Below are positions 42,760-53,411 of a stretch of DNA of 64,000 nucleotides, in pieces. The stretch is from Cryobacterium sp. Y82 (GTDB lineage Bacteria; Actinomycetota; Actinomycetes; Actinomycetales; Microbacteriaceae), in assembly GCF_002929495.1 (NCBI RefSeq), contig NZ_PJJJ01000037.1, positions 389,954 to 453,953 of the forward strand, in the 5' to 3' direction. The notes below the pieces were generated by a model that saw nothing but the letters and a program-made list of their open reading frames with translations, ran no database searches and was not told where the DNA came from. The position numbers and the translations under genes are program-made. Position 1 is the first letter of the stretch, and every line of letters begins with the position of its first letter.

Positions 42760-43716
42760 TCAGGTTGCAAAGCGGTCAGTCGCCACAATAATGGCGTCGA
42801 GAATGCCGGGCTGGTCGAACGCATGGCCAGCATCGGGAATGAGGCGGAATTCGGCTTCCGGCCAGTTCTTGTGCAGGTCCCACGCGGTAAACGCTGGGGT
42901 GCACATGTCATAGCGACCCTGCACGATGACGCCGGGGATATCAGCGAGACGGGAGGCATTGTCGATGAGCTGGTTGGGTGTGAACCAGCCTTTGTTGGCG
43001 AAGAAATGGTTCTCGATGCGGGCGAAGGCCACCGCGAAGGAAGGATCGGAAAAGTGGGCGATCTTGTCCGGTTCCTGCAACAGGGTGATTGTCGATGATT
43101 CCCAGGTAGCCCACGCCACGCCAGCACGTTCGCGCACGAACTGGTCGGGGTCGTGCAGCAGCCGGCCGTAGGCCTCGATCAGGTGGCCGCGTTCGTTTTC
43201 GGGAACGGGCGCGAGGAAGGATTCCCATAGGTCGGGGTAGATTGCGGCAGCACCGCCCTCGTAGAACCAATCGAGCTCAACCGGGCGCAGGGTGAAGATG
43301 CCGCGTACGACGAGTTCGGTGACCTTCTCCGGGTGCGTCTCGGCGTAGGCCAGCGCGAGAGTACTCCCCCACGATCCGCCGCACACCAGCCACCGGTCAA
43401 TGCCAAGGTGCTCGCGCAGTTTCTCCAGGTCGGCCACGAGGGTCCACGTGGTGTTGACGTCGAGATCAACGTCGGGCTCGCTCGCGTGCGGTGTGCTGAG
43501 ACCGCAACCGCGCTGGTCGAACAGGATGATGCGGTACTTTGCCGGGTCAAAAACCCGCCGCTGGTCCGGGCTGGACGCGCCGCCGGGGCCCCCGTGCAGA
43601 TAGACCGCCGGCTTGCCGTCTGGGTTACCAGAGGCTTCCCAGTAGATGGTCTGGTTCTCACCGACATCGAGCATGCCGGTGTCGTATGGTTCGAGCTCGG
43701 GGTAGAAGGTACGCAT
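42760..43716 (-). CDS. pip: Proline iminopeptidase
   Basis: A 318-residue alpha/beta hydrolase cleaving N-terminal proline. L-H-G-G-P-G-G is the oxyanion region; F-D-Q-R-G-C-G-L-S-T; nucleophile G-G-S-W-G-S-T-L-A-L (Ser ~113); acid D near V-Q-G-R-Y-D-M; and final G-H-A-F-D-Q. Length and motifs are those of S33 Pip. Cytosolic. Unrelated to the polysaccharide locus next door; divergent from the DksA-like gene. Confidence 0.93.
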   Translation of the reverse strand: MRTFYPELEPYDTGMLDVGENQTIYWEASGNPDGKPAVYLHGGPGGASSPDQRRVFDPAKYRIILFDQRGCGLSTPHASEPDVDLDVNTTWTLVADLEKLREHLGIDRWLVCGGSWGSTLALAYAETHPEKVTELVVRGIFTLRPVELDWFYEGGAAAIYPDLWESFLAPVPENERGHLIEAYGRLLHDPDQFVRERAGVAWATWESSTITLLQEPDKIAHFSDPSFAVAFARIENHFFANKGWFTPNQLIDNASRLADIPGVIVQGRYDMCTPAFTAWDLHKNWPEAEFRLIPDAGHAFDQPGILDAIIVATDRFAT

Positions 43717-43803
43717 GCGTCGAGCCTATTCCTCGGATCGGAGGTTGATGAATTTCACCTCTCCAGCGTTGGCCGAAGCGATCGCGGAGTGCGAGCATAG
43801 ATC

Positions 43804-44190
43804 ATGGCGAGTACCTCTCTTACGGATGCCGAGCTCCGGCGCTTCGACAAGGCCCTCAGGGATCAGCGCGCCATAATAGCGACCGAGCTGAACCGGCTGG
43901 CGGAATCGCTTACGAGTGTGCGTGAGGCGCGGAGCGACGGATCGGCCGACGACGAGCACGATCCGGAAGGTCCAACCCTCTCCGGTGAGTGGTCACGAAT
44001 TGTTGGTGTCCACGGCGAGTTCAACGAGAAAGTCGCCGCAATCGATCGTTCGCTGGCCCGAATTTCTGACGGGAGTTATGGCACCTGTCTCCGATGCGGT
44101 AAACCCATCGGGGCCGCCCGATTGTCCGCCTTGATGACGGCCGAGCTGTGCATCGACTGCGCCCGAAAAGTCGAAGGCCGCAGCCGATGA
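43804..44190 (+). CDS. TraR/DksA-type zinc-finger protein
   Basis: A 128-residue protein: a helical N-terminus (~residues 5-80, Glu/Arg-rich) and a C-terminal C-L-R-C ... C-I-D-C zinc finger (~98-119), with G-T-C-L-R-C-G-K-P-I. The family comprises DksA, TraR and small actinobacterial relatives that bind RNA polymerase. The tip residues of DksA's coiled coil (D-x-x-D-A) are not recognisable; instead there is R-S-D-G-S-A-D-D-E-H-D-P-E. ATG at 43804. Convergent with the response regulator. Confidence 0.85.
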   Translation: MASTSLTDAELRRFDKALRDQRAIIATELNRLAESLTSVREARSDGSADDEHDPEGPTLSGEWSRIVGVHGEFNEKVAAIDRSLARISDGSYGTCLRCGKPIGAARLSALMTAELCIDCARKVEGRSR

Positions 44191-44206
44191 CGGGCCGGGT
44201 CGACGG

Positions 44207-44902
44207 TCACTGTCCGACGAGGCCCTGTTCATAGGCCAGAATGACCGCTTGCACCCGGTCACGAAGGCCGAGTTTGTGCAGGATTCGGCCCACGTGGGTC
44301 TTCACGGTCGAATCGGTGAGAAAGAAACGCTCGGCCAGTTCGGGGTTGGACAGCCCTTCGGCGATGGCGAGGAAGACTTCGGTTTCCCGCTCGGTGAGGG
44401 CTGCGAGAGCCTTGGCCGCGCATCCGTTCTTGGCGTCGGCCTGTGGCAGCTGGGTGCCGAACAGGTCGAGCAGGCGCCGGGTCACCCGCGGTGAAACGGA
44501 TGCCTCCCCCGAGACGACCGTGCGAATGGCACTGATCAGCTCCCCCGGTTGGGAGTTTTTCAGCAGGAAGCCGCTCGCGCCGGCACGCAGGCCGCCGAAA
44601 GCGTACTCATCGAGGTCGAAGGTGGTGAGAATGATGATGCGAGTGTTCGGGAGGGCGGCCATGATCTGCCGAGTCGCTTCGATGCCGTCGAGCCCCGGCA
44701 TGCGCACATCCATCAGAATGACCTGCGGGAGCACACTCGCGGCGAGCGCAATCGCCTGGGCACCAGTGCCGGCTTCGGCGACGACGGTGAAGTCGTCTTC
44801 GGCCTCAAGCACCATGCGAAAACCCACGCGCAGGAGTGCCTGGTCGTCGACGAGCATGATGCGGATGGGACCGGGCGTCGGGGTTGGTTCCGGCACGGTC
44901 AT
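44207..44902 (-). CDS. NarL/LuxR-family response regulator
   Basis: A 231-residue regulator. Receiver domain with acidic pocket L-V-D-D-Q and phosphoacceptor in V-I-L-M-D-V-R-M-P-G, then T at I-L-T-T-F and K at F-L-L-K-N. The C-terminal LuxR helix-turn-helix reads L-T-E-R-E-T-E-V ... T-V-K-T-H-V-G-R-I-L. Coupled to the kinase gene by ATGA overlap and followed by nothing on its strand for 490 bases. It probably controls the ABC transporter genes upstream, the usual arrangement. Confidence 0.94.
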   Translation of the reverse strand: MTVPEPTPTPGPIRIMLVDDQALLRVGFRMVLEAEDDFTVVAEAGTGAQAIALAASVLPQVILMDVRMPGLDGIEATRQIMAALPNTRIIILTTFDLDEYAFGGLRAGASGFLLKNSQPGELISAIRTVVSGEASVSPRVTRRLLDLFGTQLPQADAKNGCAAKALAALTERETEVFLAIAEGLSNPELAERFFLTDSTVKTHVGRILHKLGLRDRVQAVILAYEQGLVGQ

Positions 44903-46161
44903 CTGTGCTCCTCGACTCGTGGTGATTCGTCCTCAAAAGCCATCGCGGCGTGCACGCGCCATCCGTCGTGGATTCCTGCGCCGGCTTCAAAGTCGCCGCC
45001 ATAAATGGACACCCGTTCCTGCATGCCAATTAGGCCTCGGCCGAACGCACGCGCTCCAGACTCCCTGCGCTTCCGACCGTTGTCACTGATGGTGACCTCG
45101 GCAGTTCCGGGGGCCGAGTGCAGCTGGACCACGACGTGGGTGGGCGTATCGGCGTATCGCAGCACGTTGGTCAGCGACTCTTGCACCAGTCGAAAAATTG
45201 TCAGCTGCACGCTTGGATTGGCCGGTTCGCGGCCGCTGCGTTCCAGCACGACGGGCAGTCCGGTCGACCGGAAGGATTCGACGAGGTCGGCCAGTTGGTC
45301 GATTCCCGGCTGCGGCGAGCGCGGGGCCGGCTCGGTACCGATATCGAGCACGCCGAGCAGGCGTCGCATCTCGGTCATCGATCGGCGCCCGGTGCCCGCA
45401 ACGTCGAGCATCGCGGCACGGGATCGCTCGATATCTTTGGGAGCGATGGCATAGGCACCATCGGCGAGGGCTACCATGACAGATAGGCTGTGGGCGACGA
45501 CATCGTGCATTTCTCCGGCGATCCGCGCCCGCTCAGAAATGCGTGAGAGCTGCGCCTGTTGGTCACGTTCCCTGGTTAGTTGCGCGGCCAGGTCGAGCAA
45601 CGAAGCAACGTACCGCTTGCTGTTGCCCATGTTGACGCCGACCAGGGTCGCGGCGAGCAGCATGATTGCCACCTGGCTAGCCACCGGAATCCAGGGCACC
45701 TCGGCCGGATTATCGGTCAGCCACGCGGCCAGACTCGCCAGAAGCGTCGATGTACCGAACCCGATCCAGGCGCTGCGCACGTCGGAGTAGGCCGCGACTG
45801 CGTAGAGCGCGAGCAGCTGGGCGATCAGGTGCACCTCGCCGTAGTCGGCAAAGGTCAGGAGGCCGATCCAGGTCACGACCAGGACCAGCCGCGGTATCCG
45901 TCGGCGAAAGAACAGCGCCGTGGCCAGGAGCAGGACGATAGCCGCGTTGAGGACAACATCGCGCAGCGAAGCCTGGTCGGTATCGAGCAGGTTGGTGACG
46001 AAGGTCAGCGTTACAGGCACGACATAGATCGCCGCGACGAGCGCGTCGGCCAGGTGCGGATGCCTGGTCCAGAATCGCCGCACGACGCCGGGAGGAGTCG
46101 GCAGACGCACGTCTCCCCCCGGCGACAGCGCACGCCTGGGGGGAGAAATGTTACGGCTCAT
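44899..46161 (-). CDS. Sensor histidine kinase (DesK / HisKA_3 type)
   Basis: About 420 residues. Four to six N-terminal membrane helices (~residues 35-180), a coiled-coil linker, then the dimerisation helix with E-M-H-D-V-V-A-H-S-L-S-V-M, the first His being the phosphorylation site, and a HATPase domain with D-N-G and G-L-I-G-M-Q-E-R. ATG at 46161 is preferred, 17 bases after the permease gene. Partner of the response regulator downstream. Confidence 0.92.
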   Translation of the reverse strand: MSRNISPPRRALSPGGDVRLPTPPGVVRRFWTRHPHLADALVAAIYVVPVTLTFVTNLLDTDQASLRDVVLNAAIVLLLATALFFRRRIPRLVLVVTWIGLLTFADYGEVHLIAQLLALYAVAAYSDVRSAWIGFGTSTLLASLAAWLTDNPAEVPWIPVASQVAIMLLAATLVGVNMGNSKRYVASLLDLAAQLTRERDQQAQLSRISERARIAGEMHDVVAHSLSVMVALADGAYAIAPKDIERSRAAMLDVAGTGRRSMTEMRRLLGVLDIGTEPAPRSPQPGIDQLADLVESFRSTGLPVVLERSGREPANPSVQLTIFRLVQESLTNVLRYADTPTHVVVQLHSAPGTAEVTISDNGRKRRESGARAFGRGLIGMQERVSIYGGDFEAGAGIHDGWRVHAAMAFEDESPRVEEHR

Positions 46162-46177
46162 TCTTCGATGGTACGGG

Positions 46178-47026
46178 TCAGGCGTCGCGTCGTTTGAGCA
46201 GCAGCGCGGCCGCACCGAGGCTCACAACGACCCAGGCCATGACGACCAGGAACGCCTGCCAGGACTCCATCGTGTTCGGGTAGACCATTTCCGAGCCTGC
46301 CACGGTGAACAGGTACGGCACGATGTCATTGACCCATTCCACCGCCAGCGAAAACAGACCGACAACGGTCGGTAGCAGCAGAACGATGCCGAGCACCGTG
46401 GCAATGCCGCCGGCGCTGCTGCGGACGATTGCGCCGATTCCGACGGCGAACACCGCGATCAGGGCGAGAAACAACACGTTGCCGAGTAGAGGTAGAAGCA
46501 CATCAACGTCAAACAGGCTCGCGGTAATGTCTTCGACGGCCAGTCTGGGAACCGCCACCAAAAAAGATCCCACGACGCTGACCAATCCGATCAGCACAGT
46601 GAACGCGAACAAGACGATGACTTTGGCCCACAGAGCGGGCAGCCGATTAGGAACCGCCGTGAGCGTGGACTTGATCATGCCACTTGAATACTCGCCACTG
46701 ATCGAGAGAACGCCCAGAACGGCGACGATGAGTTGGCCGAGAACCAAGCCAGAGGTGGAAGCGATCACGAAGATCTGAGCGTTGTCGATCGGCATGGGGG
46801 CGCCGGTCGCCGGATCGAATCCGGCCGTAGCCGACAGCGCAAATGACATGAGAACGCCAATGCCGAGCGCGGCGACGACGACGAGGGAATAGGTCCAGTA
46901 AGTGGAGCGCAGGCTCCACAACTTGATGGATTCAGATTTCAACAGGCCGGTGAAGCTGAGGCCGGAGCCCGCCGACATGAACGTCGCGCGGGCCGCGGAC
47001 GGCTGGGTGAGGTTTATAGTGCTCAT
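46178..47026 (-). CDS. ABC transporter permease (ABC-2 type)
   Basis: A 282-residue protein with six helices. The first helix follows L-K-S-E-S-I-K-L-W-S-L-R, the common N-terminal signature of ABC-2 permeases; S-I-S-G-E-Y-S-S-G-M-I-K lies after helix 2-3. ATG overlaps the ATPase gene's stop (ATGA). Likely exports a lipid or peptide drug-like compound, with the adjacent two-component system as regulator. Confidence 0.92.
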   Translation of the reverse strand: MSTINLTQPSAARATFMSAGSGLSFTGLLKSESIKLWSLRSTYWTYSLVVVAALGIGVLMSFALSATAGFDPATGAPMPIDNAQIFVIASTSGLVLGQLIVAVLGVLSISGEYSSGMIKSTLTAVPNRLPALWAKVIVLFAFTVLIGLVSVVGSFLVAVPRLAVEDITASLFDVDVLLPLLGNVLFLALIAVFAVGIGAIVRSSAGGIATVLGIVLLLPTVVGLFSLAVEWVNDIVPYLFTVAGSEMVYPNTMESWQAFLVVMAWVVVSLGAAALLLKRRDA

Positions 47027-47955
47027 CGAGCGACCTCCGCTTCGGCGTGGGTATCGCCGGTGCGATACTCCACTTCGTTCTGGGTGAGTTTCATGTAGGC
47101 GTCCTCGAGGGAGGCGCTCACCGCCGAGAGTTCGTGCAGTGAAATCTGGGCAGCCGCGGCGCGATCGCCGATCTCGTTCACGGTTAGTCCGCTGATCTCG
47201 AGCACGTCCTGCTCGGCGTTGGTGATGGTGACATCTTCCTGCGCCAGCAGGGCGGCGAGGGCCGCCGTGTGCGGGGTGCGCACGCGCACCGTGTTCTGCG
47301 CGGCCGAGGCGATGAGGTCGGCGACCGAGGCATCCGCTATCACTCGACCGCGGCCGAGCACGATGATGTGGTCGGCCGTGAGTGCCATCTCACTCATGAG
47401 GTGCGAGGAAAGCAACACAGTGCGGCCCTGGGCCGCGAGCTGCTTGGTGAGCTTGCGTACCCACTGCACACCCTCTGGGTCGAGGCCGTTCACAGGCTCG
47501 TCGAGAATGAGGGTGGCCGGGTCGCCGAGCAACGCCGCGGCAATGCCGAGACGCTGGCCCATGCCGAGCGAGAAACCGCCGACGCGCTTGCGGGCGACGG
47601 ACTCCAGGCCGGTGAGGTTGATGACCTCGTGCACCCGGCTGGTGGGGATGTTGTGGGTGGCAGCCATGGCGCGCAGGTGGTTGTAGGCGCTGCGGCCGGT
47701 GTGCACGGCCTTGGCATCGAGCAGAACGCCGACCTCACGCAGCGGTGCCTTGTGCTCGTGGTACGGCTTGCCGTTGACGATCACCGATCCGGCGCTGGGC
47801 TGGTCAAGGCCCACGATCATGCGCATGGTGGTGGACTTGCCGGCGCCGTTCGGACCGAGAAAACCGGTAACCTTGCCCGGCTGCACCGTGAAGTCGACCG
47901 CGTCGACCGCGGTCTTGCTTCCGTAGTGTTTGGTCAGGGACTGTGCCTGGATCAC
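47023..47955 (-). CDS. ABC transporter ATP-binding protein
   Basis: A 310-residue ATPase. Walker A G-P-N-G-A-G-K-S-T (~38-46), signature S-L-G-M-G-Q-R (a variant of LSGGQ), Walker B L-I-L-D-E-P-V-N-G-L-D-P-E-G, and a C-terminal ~90-residue extension as in drug-export (DrrA/CcmA-like) ATPases. GTG at 47955 is chosen for its GAGG five bases upstream; 13 extra codons upstream are unsupported. First gene of the transporter/two-component operon, preceded by inverted repeats. Confidence 0.94.
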   Translation of the reverse strand: MIQAQSLTKHYGSKTAVDAVDFTVQPGKVTGFLGPNGAGKSTTMRMIVGLDQPSAGSVIVNGKPYHEHKAPLREVGVLLDAKAVHTGRSAYNHLRAMAATHNIPTSRVHEVINLTGLESVARKRVGGFSLGMGQRLGIAAALLGDPATLILDEPVNGLDPEGVQWVRKLTKQLAAQGRTVLLSSHLMSEMALTADHIIVLGRGRVIADASVADLIASAAQNTVRVRTPHTAALAALLAQEDVTITNAEQDVLEISGLTVNEIGDRAAAAQISLHELSAVSASLEDAYMKLTQNEVEYRTGDTHAEAEVAR

Positions 47956-48007
47956 GACTGCCTCATTCCGTTGGTGGGTGAGGCCCCGTTTCACTGCACT
48001 GAAGCCC

Positions 48008-48025
48008 CCATACCAAACGGTATGG
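48008..48025 (-). promoter_or_regulatory. Operator-like inverted repeat before the ABC transporter operon
   Basis: Perfect CCATACC-AAAC-GGTATGG (48008-48025), 53 bases upstream of the ABC ATPase start. The form (7-base arms, 4-base spacer) suits a dimeric regulator such as a TetR or GntR protein; no such gene is adjacent. Confidence 0.6.
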
Positions 48026-48037
48026 TTTGACCCCTAT

Positions 48038-48094
48038 GTGGCGCATCAACCGTAAGGATGGTTGTGCGCCACTGCTGTCGTACCTGAGTACGAC
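48038..48094 (-). terminator. Two hairpins after the acyl-CoA oxidase gene
   Basis: GTCGTAC-CTGA-GTACGAC (48077-48094), and a longer stem with 8+5 paired bases around one bulge (48038-48072). They lie just past the stop of the acyl-CoA oxidase gene. There are no T-runs, so they may end transcription with a factor or act as regulatory stems for the operon downstream. Confidence 0.5.
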
Positions 48095-48104
48095 GCGTAT
48101 TGCC

Positions 48105-50198
48105 TTACCGCTTGACCGGTTTTTCGGGTGAAGGAGCGGTTCCGGATGCCCGCTGGTCGGCATAGTAGTCACGCGCCTCGATCTGGCGTTCGCGTTCGAT
48201 GCCGCTCGCGATCGTGGCGCGCAGGTGGTCGGGCGAGTAGCCGAACGCGTCGACGAGATCGAGGGCATGCGGGCGGATGCGCGCAATCAGCCGGTCGATG
48301 TAGGCCGTGACCGCCTGGGCCCGCTGGGCGGACAGCCGACCGTGGATGAGGTACCAGGCAAGATTCTTCTCCACCAGGCCGAGGCCGAACAGGTCACGCA
48401 GCCAGGTGAGCACCTGTTTGGTGCCGGCATCCGTCGTAGCGTCCAGCGCCCGGGTGAACGATTCCCACTGCAGGAGTTCGCCGTGGGCGCGTGCTGCTTC
48501 AATGAGCTCGTTCTGGTGCGCATTGAACAGGTCGGCGGCCTGCTTCTTAGGCAACTTGGTGGCGCCGCGCAGTTTGCCGGCGACCTCGCCGATCATGCTC
48601 TCGACCCGATCGGTGAGCAGTTCGCGCTGCACATCGGCTTCGCGGAGGGCACCGACCGAGCGGGCCGTGGATCCACGGTCGGCAACGGACTGGCCCAGGG
48701 TGCGGAGGCCTGTGCCGTGGTAGGCGCGACCAGCGGCGTGCTGAACCACGTAGCGGGCGAGGGCGCCGGCATCCGCTGTGGCGAATTTGCGGCTGTAATC
48801 GGTGAGCAGGCGTTTGGCGACGAGCTGCAGCAGCACGTTGTTGTCGCCCTCGAAGGTCACAAAGACGTCGAGGTCGGCGCGCAGCCCCACGAGGCGGTTC
48901 TCGGCCATGAAGCCGGCGCCGCCGCAGGCTTCACGCGCCTCCTGCAGGGTATCGAGTGCGTGCCAGGTGGAAAGCGGCTTGAGCGCGGCAGCGAGGGTCT
49001 CGAGGTCCTGCCGGTCATCGTCGGTGTCGGCTTTGCCGCTAAACACGTCGTCGAACTTCACCAGAAACTCGTCGTGCGCGAAGGTCTGCGCGTAGGTCGT
49101 GGCAAGGCGCGGAAGCAACCGGCGCTGGTGCCTCTGATAGTCGAGGATGACCTCCTCGTCACTGTCGCTTCCTGCGGTGAACTGACGACGCTGGCTGCCA
49201 TAGGTGATTGCGATGGTCAGGGCGAGAGCGGATGCCGCGGTGGCTGCCCCGTCGAGCGACACGCGACCCTGCACCAGCGTGCCGAGCATCGTGAAGAAGC
49301 GCCGGCCCGGGCTTGATATGGGGCTGGAGTACGTGCCGTCCTCGGCGACGTCACCATAGCGGTTAAGCAGGTTCTCGCGCGGGATGCGCACGTCGGTGAA
49401 GTGTAGTCGGCCGTTGTCGATGCCGTTGAGGCCGCCCTTCAAGCCGTCGTCCTCGCCGCCGACACCGGGGAGGAATGCGCCATCGGCGCTCCGAATGGGC
49501 AGGTAGAAGGCGTGCACACCGTGGTTGGTTCCCCGGGTGATGAGCTGGGCGAACAGCACGGCGGCGATGCCGTCTTTCGCGGCGTTGCCAAGGTAGTCCT
49601 TCCAGGCAGCGCGAAACGGGGTATTGATGATGAACTCGCCGGTCGCGGCGTCGAAGGTGGCAGTGGTCGCGATGCTCGCCACGTCTGAGCCATGACCGAT
49701 TTCGGTCATGGCGAACGCGCCGGGAACGGAGAGGTTCATAATGCCGGGAAGGTACTTGTCGTGGTGCGGCTGGGTACCGAGGTGAAGCACAGCGGCGCCG
49801 AAGAGGCCCCACTGCACGCCACCCTTGATCTGCAGGCTCGGGTCGGCGATGACGAGTTCTTCGAAGCCGGCAATGTTTCCGCCGTGGTCATCCTGACCGC
49901 CAAGATGCTTGGGGAAGGCACGGAGTACGTGTCCCTTGGCTGCGAGCACCTTGAGCTGCTCGAATACGCGCAGCCGATGGTCAGCCATGGAGAGGCCCTC
50001 AATGCGCTGCATATCGGGGCGCGCGGTGACTTCTCGGGCGGCAAGGCGCACGTCGGCCCAGGTGCCGAGCAACTGGCGCCCAAGTTGTTCGACGTTGACC
50101 GTGGGGGCAGTCGGATCACCGATGGACTTAATGGGTCCAGTGTCGACGCTGGGGTCGATCGTCGATCGGGTGCTGGAGCGCTGGGCTGTGTCAACCAT
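48105..50198 (-). CDS. Acyl-CoA oxidase / long acyl-CoA dehydrogenase
   Basis: A 697-residue flavoprotein starting M-V-D-T-A-Q (ATG at 50198); an upstream frame exists but is non-coding. The acyl-CoA dehydrogenase core has F-A-M-T-E-I-G-H-G-S-D (FAD/substrate loop) and A-C-G-G-A-G-F-M-A-E-N-R ... F-V-T-F-E-G-D-N-N-V-L-L (~430-470), where the glutamate is the catalytic base of acyl-CoA oxidases. The extra ~170-residue C-terminus is the oxidase-type domain. It oxidises acyl-CoA to trans-2-enoyl-CoA with O2, making H2O2. Stands alone; no other beta-oxidation gene is adjacent. Confidence 0.88.
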   Translation of the reverse strand: MVDTAQRSSTRSTIDPSVDTGPIKSIGDPTAPTVNVEQLGRQLLGTWADVRLAAREVTARPDMQRIEGLSMADHRLRVFEQLKVLAAKGHVLRAFPKHLGGQDDHGGNIAGFEELVIADPSLQIKGGVQWGLFGAAVLHLGTQPHHDKYLPGIMNLSVPGAFAMTEIGHGSDVASIATTATFDAATGEFIINTPFRAAWKDYLGNAAKDGIAAVLFAQLITRGTNHGVHAFYLPIRSADGAFLPGVGGEDDGLKGGLNGIDNGRLHFTDVRIPRENLLNRYGDVAEDGTYSSPISSPGRRFFTMLGTLVQGRVSLDGAATAASALALTIAITYGSQRRQFTAGSDSDEEVILDYQRHQRRLLPRLATTYAQTFAHDEFLVKFDDVFSGKADTDDDRQDLETLAAALKPLSTWHALDTLQEAREACGGAGFMAENRLVGLRADLDVFVTFEGDNNVLLQLVAKRLLTDYSRKFATADAGALARYVVQHAAGRAYHGTGLRTLGQSVADRGSTARSVGALREADVQRELLTDRVESMIGEVAGKLRGATKLPKKQAADLFNAHQNELIEAARAHGELLQWESFTRALDATTDAGTKQVLTWLRDLFGLGLVEKNLAWYLIHGRLSAQRAQAVTAYIDRLIARIRPHALDLVDAFGYSPDHLRATIASGIERERQIEARDYYADQRASGTAPSPEKPVKR

Positions 50199-50381
50199 CG
50201 GTGGTCCTAACTGTTCGCGCGAAGTTGTGATCGCAACGTTAGGGCCGCGTAGTCGCGGTCGTGAAACGCGCGGTGCGGGGGCGACAATGATAGATGCCGC
50301 ACCCGGCATCCGTTTTGTAGGTTCACCACAACTTCGGGTCGTTCGCACCTGCGCTGTTGCACAAATAGCGCGCTGTTGCGA

Positions 50382-52496
<2,115 letters not shown>

Positions 52497-52537
52497 GTTC
52501 CCCGCAGCTGGTCAGCGTCGGGAGGCAAGAACGGCGG

Positions 52538-53308
52538 TTAGGCTCGGGACTTACGGCGGAGGGCGAACAGGGTGGCACCCACAGCGAGGAGCACGGCGCC
52601 GAGGCTGCCACCGATCCAGGCGACCGTGGAGAGCGTGCCGTTGGAGCCGGAATCTGCGGAGGGCGAGGTGCCGGAATCCGTTGTTGCTGCATCCGTTTCG
52701 GTAGCGCAGGCGGGAGCCGTGGCAGCCCCGTCGGCGAGTACCTGATCGGCGTTTGGCTGCCAGTCGAAGGTGAATTCGTCGGAAATGGCGTGGCCGTCGG
52801 TGGAGATCGTCTGCCAGATCACCGTGTACTCGCCGGCCGCGCCGAGCTGCGCCGAGGTCTCGACCGTAGCGCCGGAGACACTCCCGCAGCCATCGCCGTA
52901 AAACAACGGAGCGCTGGTTGGCCCCGTGACGATCATCGCCCCGCCCGAGCCTGTTCCACCGAGGTCGAGCAACAGGTCGCTGGTCGTGACCGAAAATACA
53001 CCGGGTTGCTCGGTCACGACGGAATCAGCTGCCGGTGAAGACCCGACGACGTTGTTGTGAGCGAATGCCGGGGCCGCGCCCCAGCCCAGGGCCGCTGCAG
53101 CGACGACGACCGCGAACAGGGCTCGGGCCGTGCGGCGAGTGGCCGAAGCCGTCAGCTGGCAGGTCGGTCGCTGGCGCGCAGTTCTAACGAGGGGGGCTAT
53201 CGCTCCGTGGGTCGCTGTGTTGGCGCGCACGGTGCTCGACCGACGGCTTGCGACGGGCGCATTGGCAGCCAGTGCTGTAGCGGTACCGATGGGGGTCGTG
53301 AACTTCAT
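52538..53308 (-). CDS. CopC-domain copper-resistance-type protein with C-terminal membrane anchor
   Basis: A 256-residue protein. Unusually long N-region (~60 residues) before the signal helix (~63-83) that ends A-F-A-H, so the mature protein starts with the copper-binding histidine. P-A-A-D-S-V and T-D-G-H-A-I-S-D-E-F are the CopC hallmarks, the second supplying the D-x-H ligands. A Thr/Ser/Asp spacer (~200-225) and a final helix (~228-250) with R-R-K tether it to the outer face of the membrane. CopC binds periplasmic or extracellular Cu(II). No CopD is present; the adjacent His-rich membrane protein may replace it (inference). Confidence 0.88.
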   Translation of the reverse strand: MKFTTPIGTATALAANAPVASRRSSTVRANTATHGAIAPLVRTARQRPTCQLTASATRRTARALFAVVVAAAALGWGAAPAFAHNNVVGSSPAADSVVTEQPGVFSVTTSDLLLDLGGTGSGGAMIVTGPTSAPLFYGDGCGSVSGATVETSAQLGAAGEYTVIWQTISTDGHAISDEFTFDWQPNADQVLADGAATAPACATETDAATTDSGTSPSADSGSNGTLSTVAWIGGSLGAVLLAVGATLFALRRKSRA

Positions 53309-53340
53309 GACTGTCCTTAGATGTGGGTGCCCGGCGCAAA

Positions 53341-53377
53341 CCGAACGAGGCCGGCGAAGCCTCTGCTACTCGTTCGG
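53341..53377. other. Hairpin between the CopC-like gene and its upstream neighbour
   Basis: CCGAACGAG (53341-53349) pairs with CTCGTTCGG (53369-53377), nesting an inner GAGGC/GCCTC pair. No T-run. Lies between two minus-strand genes; may be an attenuator or regulator site for the CopC-like gene. Confidence 0.5.
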
Positions 53378-53411
53378 TGCGATGGGAAAATTAGTCTGGT
53401 TGGTCTATTCG

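Noticed and set aside
42741..42770. TTGACA-like -35 after the GT2 gene
   Set aside because: A good TTGACA is present, but no -10 at a suitable distance and no rightward gene follows it.
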